From DASUPK01 sp963815045 (GTDB lineage Bacteria; Actinomycetota; Thermoleophilia; Solirubrobacterales; 70-9): 64,000 bases of DNA. Both the position numbers and the translations under genes were made by a program. Positions 34,237-41,737 of this stretch are shown here, piece by piece (positions within the stretch are counted from its first letter, which is position 1; each line of letters starts with the position of its first letter). Where the stretch lies: NCBI GenBank assembly GCA_963815045.1, contig CAWFET010000002.1:62001-126000 (forward strand), in the 5' to 3' direction. Under the pieces are notes generated by a model, which worked only from the letters and a program-made list of their open reading frames with translations, made no database searches and was not told the origin of the DNA.

Positions 34237-35756
34237 CTCGCTACCGGCACCTGATCACGGACGACAACCGCAAGTGGTGGACGCTCGGCGCGATGTGCTT
34301 CGCGCTGTTCATGGTGATGCTCGACAACACCGTCGTGAACGTCGCCCTACCGTCCATCCAGCGCGATCTGCACGCGCAGATCTCGTCACTGGAGTGGGTC
34401 ATCAACGGCTACACGCTCACCTTCGCCGTCCTGATCGCAACCGGTGGCCGTCTCGGAGACATCTTCGGCCGCAGGCTGATGTTCATGACCGGCGTGATCA
34501 TCTTCGCGATCACGTCGGCCACGGCCGGGATTGCGCAGGACCCGGCGATGCTGATCGGCAGCCGCGCGATCCAGGGCATCGGGGCCGCGCTGATGATGCC
34601 GGCGACGCTCTCGATCATCACCAACACGTTCCCGGCCGCCGAGCGCGGCAGGGCGATCGGCATCTGGGCCGGCGTCTCCGCGCTGGCGCTCTCGATCGGT
34701 CCGGTGGTCGGCGGCGCACTGACTGAGTACGTCAGCTGGCGCGCGATCTTCTTCATCAACCTGCCGGTCGCGGCGGGTGCCATCGCCGCCACGATCTTCG
34801 CCGTGCGCGAGTCGCGCGACGAGACCATCGACCGGCGGGTCGACTACCCGGGCATCTTCGCTCTGACCACCGGCCTCACGGCGATCGTGCTGGCCCTGAT
34901 CGAGGGAAACAGCTGGGGCTGGACCTCGACCTCGGTCCTGGCCCTGCTGGCCGGCGGCGTGATCGGTCTGGCGATCTTCGTCGCCATCGAGCTCCGGGTC
35001 TCCGCGCCGATGGTGGAGTTCGCCCTCTTCAAGACCCGCCAGTTCATCGGATCGAACCTGGTGGCCTTCATCATCACCTTCGCCATGATGGGCACGTTCT
35101 TCTTCATGGCCCTCTACATGCAGGACATCCTGGGCTACAGCGCTCTCGAGGCTGGGGTCAGGTTCCTGCCGACCACCATCGTGATTGCGGTGGTCGCGCC
35201 GATCTCCGGCCGGCTCGCCGACAGGCTGGGGCCCGCGACCCCGATGAGCGCCGGCCTGGCCGTGCTCGCCGTCTCCATGTTCCTGTTCGCTGGCATCAAC
35301 ACCGGCACGACCTACGCCGGGCTGGTCGTCCCGTTCGTCCTGATGGGACTGGGGATCGCTCTCGTGATGTCGCCGATGTCAACCGCCGCGATGAACGCGG
35401 TCAGCGCGCAGAAGTCCGGGGTTGCCTCCGGCGTGCTGCAGATGTCGCGCATGATCGGCGCCTCGGTGGGAGTCGCGGCGACCGGAGCCATCTTCCAGTC
35501 CCAGCTCGGATCGGGATTCGATCCGGCGAGCCTGGCATCTGCGCCGGAGCAGGCACGCGCAACCTTCGTCGACGCTCTGTCGAGCGCGATGCTGCTGGCG
35601 GGGTTCGTCGTGCTCGCCGGGCTGGTTGTCTCGCTGACGCTGGTTCGCGGTGCGCGCGCGAAGCGTGTCGACGCGCACGAAGCCGCCGAGGAGAGCGCGG
35701 CCGCGCTCCCGGAGGCGACTGTGGCCGAGGACGCCGTCCCGGCCGGGGCGCGGTAA
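34233..35756 (+). CDS. MFS transporter, DHA2 (EmrB/QacA) family, copy 2
   Basis: A 507-residue exporter with about 14 helices, paralogous to the gene at 32148: ITDDNRKWWTLGAMCFALFM, LDNTVVNVALPSIQRDL, GRLGDIFGRRLMF and YVSWRAIFFINLPV align segment by segment. The C-terminal tail is longer and Ala/Glu-rich. It starts within the MarR stop (ATGA), so it is co-translated with the regulator. A stub of the intergenic repeat follows its stop. Confidence 0.92.
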   Translation: MTRYRHLITDDNRKWWTLGAMCFALFMVMLDNTVVNVALPSIQRDLHAQISSLEWVINGYTLTFAVLIATGGRLGDIFGRRLMFMTGVIIFAITSATAGIAQDPAMLIGSRAIQGIGAALMMPATLSIITNTFPAAERGRAIGIWAGVSALALSIGPVVGGALTEYVSWRAIFFINLPVAAGAIAATIFAVRESRDETIDRRVDYPGIFALTTGLTAIVLALIEGNSWGWTSTSVLALLAGGVIGLAIFVAIELRVSAPMVEFALFKTRQFIGSNLVAFIITFAMMGTFFFMALYMQDILGYSALEAGVRFLPTTIVIAVVAPISGRLADRLGPATPMSAGLAVLAVSMFLFAGINTGTTYAGLVVPFVLMGLGIALVMSPMSTAAMNAVSAQKSGVASGVLQMSRMIGASVGVAATGAIFQSQLGSGFDPASLASAPEQARATFVDALSSAMLLAGFVVLAGLVVSLTLVRGARAKRVDAHEAAEESAAALPEATVAEDAVPAGAR

Positions 35757-35760
35757 ATGG

Positions 35761-35782
35761 TCGCGGCCACAGGCGGCCGCTA
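35761..35782 (-). repeat. stub of the dispersed intergenic repeat
   Basis: TCGCGGCCACAGGCGGCCGC followed by TA: only the outer hairpin block of the roughly 100-bp element (compare CGCGGCCACAAGCGGCCGC in copies 1-3, one difference), joined directly to CTA. As in the full copies, that CTA is the TAG stop of a minus-strand gene, here bioD. It fits an internal deletion of a full element. Confidence 0.65.
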
Positions 35783-36502
35783 GGCGGCTCTGAGGCTGCT
35801 CGTCGCTCGCGGCGTGCCGACGCCCGGACGGAGAGCCGGCCAGGATTCAGGATTGGTGAGGTCGAGGCGCGGGAGCGTCTCGACTTCGACTGATCCGAGC
35901 CGAGCGATGGTGCTTAGGTTGGAGCGCTCCATCGCCGATGGCTCGGCCGGCCACGGCGTCACGACGACGGCGGCGACCTCCAGGCCGGCGGCGCGGACGG
36001 CCTCCACGGTGAGCAGCGTGTGGTTGATCGTTCCGAGGCCGGGTGCGGCGACGACCACGACCGGCAGCGCCAGGTCGCGGGCGAGGTCCCTGATCAGATA
36101 GCTCGCGGACAGGGGGACCAGGAAGCCGCCGACCCCCTCACAGACCAAAAGGTTCACGTCCTCCGTTGCCGCGAGCGCCGCGCCGCGCAGCCGGTCGGGA
36201 TCGATCCGCTCCCCTGCCAGCTCCGCCGCCAGGTGGGGCGAGACCGCCGGCCCATACCGATAGGGCGCGATCTCCTCGTCGCCCTGACTCGAGCCTGACG
36301 CGAGCCGGAGCAGGACGTGATCCGGCAGATCGGCGGCGCTCGCCCAGGTTTCGGGGGAGAGCGGGTAGTCGTCGAGGCCGCTGACGGCCGGCTTGAAGGC
36401 GGCCACTCGCGCGCCATCGCGACGCGCGGTCGAGGCGATCGCCGCCGCCACGACGGTCTTGCCGACCTCGGTGCCGGTGCCGGTGACGAACAGCCCACGC
36501 AC
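35780..36502 (-). CDS. bioD: dethiobiotin synthetase
   Basis: ATP-dependent ring closure of DAPA with carbon dioxide to dethiobiotin; 240 residues. The P-loop GTGTEVGKT lies at residues 8-16. FKPAVSG carries the conserved Lys, CEGVGGFLVPLS is the second phosphate/Mg region, and GLGTINHTLLT completes the pattern. The GTG start (36502) directly follows the bioF stop, so it is the last gene of a bioB-bioF-bioD operon. The stop lies in a repeat stub. Confidence 0.95.
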   Translation of the reverse strand: MRGLFVTGTGTEVGKTVVAAAIASTARRDGARVAAFKPAVSGLDDYPLSPETWASAADLPDHVLLRLASGSSQGDEEIAPYRYGPAVSPHLAAELAGERIDPDRLRGAALAATEDVNLLVCEGVGGFLVPLSASYLIRDLARDLALPVVVVAAPGLGTINHTLLTVEAVRAAGLEVAAVVVTPWPAEPSAMERSNLSTIARLGSVEVETLPRLDLTNPESWPALRPGVGTPRATSSLRAA

Positions 36503-37711
36503 TCAGGCGGCCTGCTTCAGTGCCGTTGCGGGGAGCTGCACGTCGGACGACGCAAGGCCGAGCTCTCGGGCGGCAGCGCCGACGGCACGGGCGGCGTGAC
36601 GCAGATCGGCGACCCGGTGGGTGGCCATCACCGTCAGCCGCAGGCGGCAGGTGCCCGGCGGAACCGTGGGAGGGCGAATGGCCTGGGCGAAGATGCCCTC
36701 AGCGAGCAGACGCTCGCAGAGGGCCATCGCATCGCCGGCCTCGCCGATCACGAGCGGGACGATCTGCGTGTCGGAGCCGATCGGCTCCAGACCCTCGGCG
36801 CGAAGGCCGTCGCGCAGGGCGGCCGCGTTCGACTGCAGGCGCTCCACGCGCTTCGGGCTCTCGGCGAGCAGCTCCAGGGCGGCAGAGGCGGCCGCCACGG
36901 CGGGCGGTGGGGGAGCGGTCGAGAAGATGAAAGGCCGGGCCGTGTTGATCAGGAAGTCGGTGAGCTCACGCGATCCGCAGACGTAGGCGCCGTAGCCGCC
37001 CAGCGCCTTGCCGAGGGTTCCGACGATGAGATCGACCTCACCGGTCAGCCCGGCGGCCGCGACCGAGCCCCTGCCATCCGGCCCGAGGCAGCCCGTGGCG
37101 TGAGCCTCGTCCACCATCAGACGGCAGGCGTACCGGCCGGCGAGGTCCGCGAGCTGCGCGAGCGGGGCGACGTCGCCGTCCATCGAGAACACGCCGTCGG
37201 TGGCGATCAGCGCTCCGCGGCCCGCTGCGCGGCCCAGCCCCCATTCGAGGTGCTCCGTGTCGCGGTGCCGGTAGACGAAGGTCTCCGCGCCGGCCAGGCG
37301 GCAGCCGTCGATGATGCTCGCGTGGTTGAGCTCGTCGGAGAAGACGACCTCGCCGCGGCCCGCCAGCGCGGCGATAGCCCCCGTGTTGGCCAGGTATCCC
37401 GAGCCGAACAGCAGGGCCGACTCGGTTCCCTCGAAGTGCGCCAGCTGTTCCTCCAGCTCCGCATGGATGGACATGGAGCCCGAGATCAGGCGGGAGGCGC
37501 CGGAGCTCGTTCCCAGCGCGAGCGCCGCGTCCGCGGCCGCGCGCCTGAGACGCGGATGGTCGGCCAGCCCGAGGTAGTTGTTGGAGCAGAGCAGCAGGAC
37601 GGGCCGGCCGTCGAGCAGAACCTCGGCACCCTGCGGCCCGTCCACGATGCGGAGCCGGCGGCGCAGCCCGCTCGAGTCGAGCTCGGCGAGGCGCTCCTGG
37701 ATGTCGAGCAC
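36503..37711 (-). CDS. bioF: 8-amino-7-oxononanoate synthase
   Basis: PLP enzyme joining L-alanine and pimeloyl-ACP/CoA to KAPA; 402 residues. Signature segments: LLLCSNNYLGLADHPRL, GTSSGASRLISGSM, FSDELNHASIIDGCRL, VDEAHATGCLGPDG, and GTLGKALGGYGAYVCG with the PLP lysine. GTG 37711 overlaps the bioB stop by one base (TAGTG), so the genes are translationally coupled. Confident by motif and by neighbours. Confidence 0.95.
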   Translation of the reverse strand: MLDIQERLAELDSSGLRRRLRIVDGPQGAEVLLDGRPVLLLCSNNYLGLADHPRLRRAAADAALALGTSSGASRLISGSMSIHAELEEQLAHFEGTESALLFGSGYLANTGAIAALAGRGEVVFSDELNHASIIDGCRLAGAETFVYRHRDTEHLEWGLGRAAGRGALIATDGVFSMDGDVAPLAQLADLAGRYACRLMVDEAHATGCLGPDGRGSVAAAGLTGEVDLIVGTLGKALGGYGAYVCGSRELTDFLINTARPFIFSTAPPPPAVAAASAALELLAESPKRVERLQSNAAALRDGLRAEGLEPIGSDTQIVPLVIGEAGDAMALCERLLAEGIFAQAIRPPTVPPGTCRLRLTVMATHRVADLRHAARAVGAAARELGLASSDVQLPATALKQAA

Positions 37712-38874
37712 TAGTCGCCCCAGCCCGCCGGCTGAGGCTCCTGATCCTCGGATGGGCGGGTGGGGTAGGCGGGCACATTGCCCTTCTTCTTGACCACCCG
37801 CAGCTGGGTGGACGGATCCCAGAAGTTCGCGTCGGCCTGGCGGTCGATCAGCTCATCGATCGGGGTCTCGGGCGTCTCTCCGTCGAGCCAGCCGGAGCGG
37901 TTGTCCGGGCGGGGGTTGGCGCCGTTGTCTGGCTGGCGTGCGACGTTCAGCCCGAGCTCCTCGAACATCTCCCGGTCCTCGGCCGGCTCGACGCCGAGCG
38001 TGGTGAGGAAGTTCCCCATCATCACGCCGTTCAGCCCGGCCTTGACGGCGAGTGGAGCGAGATCCTGCAGGTTCTCGACGCGCCCGCCGCAGAGGCGGAA
38101 GAGAGCGTCCGGCAGGATCAGGCGAAAGATCGCCACCCACTTGACGACGTCCCATGGGTCCATCAGCTCTCGCTCGCCGAACTTCGTCCCGGTGCGCGGA
38201 TTGAGCAGGTTGATCGGCACGGAGTCCGGGTTGATCTCCGCCAGCTCGAAGGCCATCTCGACGCGCTGCTCGGGCGTCTCCCCGAGGTTGAGGATGCCGC
38301 CGACGCAGGTCTCGAGGCCCGCCTCCTTGACGGCGTCGATCGTTCGCACCCGGCCCTCGTAGCGGACCGTGGTGGAGACCTCCGGGTAGTACGACTTCGA
38401 CGTCTCCACGTTGTGGTGCACGCGCTGGATGCCGGCGTCCTTGAGCTGCCTCGCGCGCTCGGCCGACATGTGGCCGATCGAGGCGCAGCGCTTCAGGTTC
38501 GTGTGCTCAGAGACGAGGCGGGCGCCCTCGAGGACCTTGGCGAAGTCGCGCTTGGAGAGGCCCTGGCCCTGGGTGACCATGCAGAAGCGATGGGCCCCGG
38601 CCGCCTCCGCCGCCCTGGCGTGCTCGAGGATCTGGTCGGGCTCCATCATCGCGTGCATCGGGGTATCCGACTCGGCGTACCGCGACTGGGCGCAGAAGCC
38701 ACAGTCCTCGGCGCAGCCGCCGGACTTGGCGTTGACCAGCGAGCACATGTCGGTGGAGTCGCCGAAGCGGTCCTGGCGGACCTCCCAGGCGCGCTCGACG
38801 AGAGCGCCGATGTCCTCGTGGTCGGTCAGGGCGCCGAGCTCCAGCGCCTCTTCGAAGCTGATCAGGGGCGGCAC
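37711..38874 (-). CDS. bioB: biotin synthase
   Basis: Radical-SAM enzyme inserting sulfur into dethiobiotin; 387 residues. The 4Fe-4S motif is CAEDCGFC in SGGCAEDCGFCAQSRY; YYPEVSTTVRYEGRVRT and GGILNLGETPEQRVEMAFEL are typical BioB blocks. The tail (last about 50 residues, to QEPQPAGWGD) is longer than usual. GTG 38874 is chosen because TAAATT (minus, 38887-38882) lies 7 nt upstream. An open frame to 38949 runs into the intergenic repeat and is rejected. First gene of bioB-bioF-bioD. Confidence 0.95.
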   Translation of the reverse strand: MPPLISFEEALELGALTDHEDIGALVERAWEVRQDRFGDSTDMCSLVNAKSGGCAEDCGFCAQSRYAESDTPMHAMMEPDQILEHARAAEAAGAHRFCMVTQGQGLSKRDFAKVLEGARLVSEHTNLKRCASIGHMSAERARQLKDAGIQRVHHNVETSKSYYPEVSTTVRYEGRVRTIDAVKEAGLETCVGGILNLGETPEQRVEMAFELAEINPDSVPINLLNPRTGTKFGERELMDPWDVVKWVAIFRLILPDALFRLCGGRVENLQDLAPLAVKAGLNGVMMGNFLTTLGVEPAEDREMFEELGLNVARQPDNGANPRPDNRSGWLDGETPETPIDELIDRQADANFWDPSTQLRVVKKKGNVPAYPTRPSEDQEPQPAGWGD

Positions 38875-38903
38875 GTCCGAAAATTTATGAAGACGACCGG
38901 ACG

Positions 38904-39004
38904 ACCCGGCTTCGCCGTCAGAACGCGGCCACAAGCGGCCGCCCGGCACAAGTCGCTACGGGCTTCGCCCTACGCTCCAGAGGCGAGCGGCCTGGTGGCC
39001 GCTA
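38904..39004 (+). repeat. dispersed structured intergenic repeat, copy 2
   Basis: About 100 bp: CGGCTTCGCCGTCA, CGCGGCCACAAGCGGCCGCC, AAGTCGCTACGGGCTTCGCC, then GCGGCCTGGTGGCCGCTA. It lies between bioB (promoter side) and the cupin gene, whose TAG stop (39004-39002) is the last three bases of the element. Same orientation as copy 3, opposite to copy 1. Confidence 0.85.
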
Positions 39005-39388
39005 GTCCCAGGTGAAGTCCCGGACGATCTCCGCGTCGCCCTTCGCCCGCGGGCTGAAGGCGAGGAGGACGAGATCCTCGTCGCCGCCCTCGAAGGCGCG
39101 GACCACGGAGGGCGAGATCCGGACCGCGTCGAGCGGGCCGAGGTCCTCCACCTCGTCGTCGAGCTTGACCCGGCCGGTCCCGGAGATCACGACATAGATC
39201 TCCTCCATCTCACCGTGCTTATGGGCGAAAGGCTGGCGCTGCCCGGCCTTGACCACCTGGTAGGAGATCCCGCTCGTCTCGGAGCCGAGGTCCTCGTGGG
39301 CGAAGCGGGCCTCGAGGGAGTCGGAGAGACCGGCCTCGGCTGCGGAGTCCTTGGACTCGCGGAGGTTCTTGATCGAGTAGTCGGCCAT
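39002..39388 (-). CDS. cupin-domain protein
   Basis: Small beta-barrel protein of 128 residues. The cupin motif 1 region FAHKHGEMEEIYVVISGTG gives the metal-binding HxH...E set, and motif 2 is degenerate (ISPSVVRAFEGGDEDLVLLAF). Probably a metal-binding storage-type cupin of unknown substrate. ATG 39388 has TAGGCT (minus, 39403-39398) 9 nt upstream and no Shine-Dalgarno. That hexamer overlaps the TATACC of the divergent GH3 gene. Confidence 0.85.
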   Translation of the reverse strand: MADYSIKNLRESKDSAAEAGLSDSLEARFAHEDLGSETSGISYQVVKAGQRQPFAHKHGEMEEIYVVISGTGRVKLDDEVEDLGPLDAVRISPSVVRAFEGGDEDLVLLAFSPRAKGDAEIVRDFTWD

Positions 39389-39415
39389 CCCTGTTCGAGC
39401 CTATACCTTGGCCTC

Positions 39416-40459
39416 GTGCTCGGAAACCTCGCAGTCGCGGCGCTCTCCGTGGTGCTGACGGCCTCGCCGTCCACCGGCATGAGCGACGACCAGCTGGCCG
39501 GAGCCCGCGTGGTCACCGGCTTCTCCGGTCACCATCCGCCGAAGGCGTTGCGCCGGATGATCTCGGCGGGGGAGGTCTCCGGCGTGATCCTCTTCGACGG
39601 GAACGCCGGCGGCGTGAGGTCCGTGCGACGCCTGACCTCCGAGCTCCAGGCGATTCCCCGGCCGACCGCCGCGCCGCCGCTCCTCATCACGGTGGACCAG
39701 GAGGGAGGGCTGGTCAGGCGGCTGCCGGGGCCGCCGAAGCCCTCGGCTGAGTCGATCGGCTCGCGTGGCGCCGCCTTCGCGGAACGCCTCGGACGTGCGA
39801 CCGGCCAGAGCCTCCACTCGATGGGCGTCAACGTCGACCTCGCACCGGTTCTGGACCTCGGCAGGCCGGGACGGGCCATCGAGAGCGAGGGCCGGACGTT
39901 CGCGCGTACACCGGCCGCCGTCTCCGAGATCGGAGGCGGATTCGCGCGGGGTCTGGCGGCTGGAGGCGTTGCCGCCACCGCGAAGCACTTCCCCGGGCTC
40001 GGCGCCGCTCGCGTCAACACCGACAACGCGGTGCAGAAGATCCGGCTGCCCGCGGCGAAGCTCCGGAGTGCCGACGAGCAGCCGTACGTCAGCTTCATCC
40101 AGTCGGGGGGAGCGATGGTCATGCTGAGCACGGCGGTGTATCCCGCATTCTCCGGCAAGCCGGCTGCGCTCTCGCGCGCGGTCGCCACCGGCGAGCTCCG
40201 CGACCGCCTCGGTTTCCAGGGCGTCTCCATCACGGACGCCCTCGGCTCGGTGTCTGCGCGAGCCATCGGCGGAGCCGCCAAGACGGCGGTGGCGGCGGCC
40301 CGCGCCGGCACGGACCTGACCCTGTTCACCGACGTGAGCGACGCCGCCAAGGCGCAGCGGGCCCTCGCCCGCCTGCTCGCGGACGGCTCCCTGGATCGGG
40401 GCGAGTTCGAGGCATCGGTGGACCGAGTGATGTCGTTGCGAGCGACGGCTTCGCCATAA
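39416..40459 (+). CDS. glycoside hydrolase family 3 N-terminal-domain protein (NagZ-like, altered active site)
   Basis: A 347-residue TIM-barrel protein of the beta-N-acetylhexosaminidase group: ITVDQEGGLVRRLPG, GVNVDLAPVLDLG, AKHFPGLGAA (residues about 189-198) and GVSITDALG with the candidate nucleophile Asp274. The usual KHFPGHG...DSH loop of NagZ, which carries the acid/base His, reads KHFPGLG...NTDN here, so catalysis may differ. A hydrophobic N terminus (NLAVAALSVVLTASP) may be a short signal. GTG 39416 follows TATACC by 8 nt. The last codons and stop lie inside the intergenic repeat. Confidence 0.82.
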   Translation: MLGNLAVAALSVVLTASPSTGMSDDQLAGARVVTGFSGHHPPKALRRMISAGEVSGVILFDGNAGGVRSVRRLTSELQAIPRPTAAPPLLITVDQEGGLVRRLPGPPKPSAESIGSRGAAFAERLGRATGQSLHSMGVNVDLAPVLDLGRPGRAIESEGRTFARTPAAVSEIGGGFARGLAAGGVAATAKHFPGLGAARVNTDNAVQKIRLPAAKLRSADEQPYVSFIQSGGAMVMLSTAVYPAFSGKPAALSRAVATGELRDRLGFQGVSITDALGSVSARAIGGAAKTAVAAARAGTDLTLFTDVSDAAKAQRALARLLADGSLDRGEFEASVDRVMSLRATASP

Positions 40460-40543
40460 AGCCGCGGCCACAAGCGGCCGCCCCACATAAGTCGCTACGG
40501 GCTTTGCCCTCCGCTCCGAAGTGGAGCGGCCTGGTGGCCGCTA
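40444..40543 (+). repeat. dispersed structured intergenic repeat, copy 3
   Basis: Block order as in copy 2: GACGGCTTCGCCATAAAG, CGCGGCCACAAGCGGCCGCC, AAGTCGCTACGGGCTTTGCC, GGAGCGGCCTGGTGGCCGCT, A. It fills the whole gap between the convergent GH3 and sigma-factor genes. Its left end encodes the last residues and TAA stop of GH3, and its right end supplies the TAG stop of the sigma factor. Confidence 0.85.
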
Positions 40544-41623
40544 CGCCGCGTCGCGGAGTGCTTCAACCTCGCGCGCCTGCGCGAGGCGGCTCAGGCCGCG
40601 CTCCTCGAGCTGCTTGACCTCGCTCGGCTTCAGCTCGAGCCGCCGGGAGGTCTCTCGCAGCGGCGTCGGCTCGTCGCCGTTGATGCCGTAGCGGAGCTGG
40701 ATCACCTTCCGCTCGTCCTCGGGGAGCTCGTCGACAGCGTCTCGCAGCGTGGCGTCCGCGAGGCTCAGCTGGACCTCCTCCGCGGGGCCGCTGCGCTCGT
40801 CCTGAATGAACTCGCCGAGCGATGATGCGTCTTCGTCGCCGACCGGCCGGTCGAGGCTCGTGACGACCCTGGTCAGGTCGCGGATCTCCTCGACCTGGGC
40901 GGGCTCGAGCTCGGCGGCCTCGGCCACCTCCTCGGTGGTCGGGTCCCGGCCGAGCTTGGTCGCGAGCTCGCGCTCGGTCCGCATCACCTTGCGCTCGCGC
41001 TGGGCGACCTGGTTCGGGACGCGGATTGTGCGCTCCTTCGACTCGAGCGCGCGCTGGATCGCCTGGCGGATCCAGAAGGTCGCGTAGGTGGAGAACTTGT
41101 AGCCCTTGCGCCAATCGAACTTCTCAGAGGCGCGGATCAGGCCGAGAATGCCCTCCTGGATCAGGTCGAGGAGGTTGAGGTCCTGGCGCATGTAGCGGCG
41201 CGCGTTCGAGACCACCAGCCGCAGGTTGGAGTTGATCAGCCGCTCCTTGGCCTGCAGGTCGCCACGCTCGACGGCCTGAGCGAGCTCGATCTCCTCCTCC
41301 TTGGTGAGCAGCGGGTACTTGCGCATCTCGTTGAAGAAAAGCTGGAGGGCATCGGTTGTCTGCTCCGCGAGCTCGCCGTTGCGGTAGCCCGCGGGCTCCG
41401 CGGCCTGCTTGCCGCAGTCGTCCTCGATCGAGAGGCCGGCGGACTCGATCCGCTCGTGCACCGCGTGCTCCTCTTCCTCGGTGAGGTTCGACTGCTGGAC
41501 CAACGAATCAACCTCCGACAGATCGACACAGTCCACCGCGCGGCCGCCCTCGATCAGGGCCGAAACGCGTTCCTCGACGCCTGGGTCGAGCTCTACTGCG
41601 GTGGGGTTCATTTCCTCAGCCAT
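40541..41623 (-). CDS. RNA polymerase sigma-70 factor, primary-like (RpoD/SigA type)
   Basis: A 360-residue sigma factor with regions 1.2 (LQLFFNEMRKYPLLTKEEE), 2 (LINSNLRLVVSNARRYMRQ, LDLIQEGILGLIRASEKFDW, YKFSTYATFWIRQAIQRAL), 3 (VPNQVAQRERKVMRTERELA) and 4 (LPEDERKVIQLRYGING, RRLELKPSEVKQLEERGLSRL). An acidic N-terminal region of about 90 residues (region 1.1-like) precedes them. Region 4 departs from the usual SigA TLEEVG/ITRERIRQIE, reading TSRRLELKPSEVKQLEERG. It may therefore be a SigB/SigE-type or alternative group-2 factor rather than the housekeeping one. ATG 41623 has AGAGAGGG upstream. Confidence 0.85.
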   Translation of the reverse strand: MAEEMNPTAVELDPGVEERVSALIEGGRAVDCVDLSEVDSLVQQSNLTEEEEHAVHERIESAGLSIEDDCGKQAAEPAGYRNGELAEQTTDALQLFFNEMRKYPLLTKEEEIELAQAVERGDLQAKERLINSNLRLVVSNARRYMRQDLNLLDLIQEGILGLIRASEKFDWRKGYKFSTYATFWIRQAIQRALESKERTIRVPNQVAQRERKVMRTERELATKLGRDPTTEEVAEAAELEPAQVEEIRDLTRVVTSLDRPVGDEDASSLGEFIQDERSGPAEEVQLSLADATLRDAVDELPEDERKVIQLRYGINGDEPTPLRETSRRLELKPSEVKQLEERGLSRLAQAREVEALRDAA

Positions 41624-41737
41624 GGTTGCCCTCTCTACAGGGTGTCAAACGAGGCAAATCGTTAGTGTGGCCGCCTCAGTCCGTTTCCAGGGGGACTCGG
41701 GCCGAAAACGGGAAGCAGGCACCGACATGGAGGTCCG

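Noticed and set aside
38874..38949. Upstream extension of bioB to 38949
   Set aside because: The extra residues (GGRLWPRSDGEAG) are translated from the dispersed repeat; the same peptide appears at the other copies. GTG 38874 has a -10 at the right distance.
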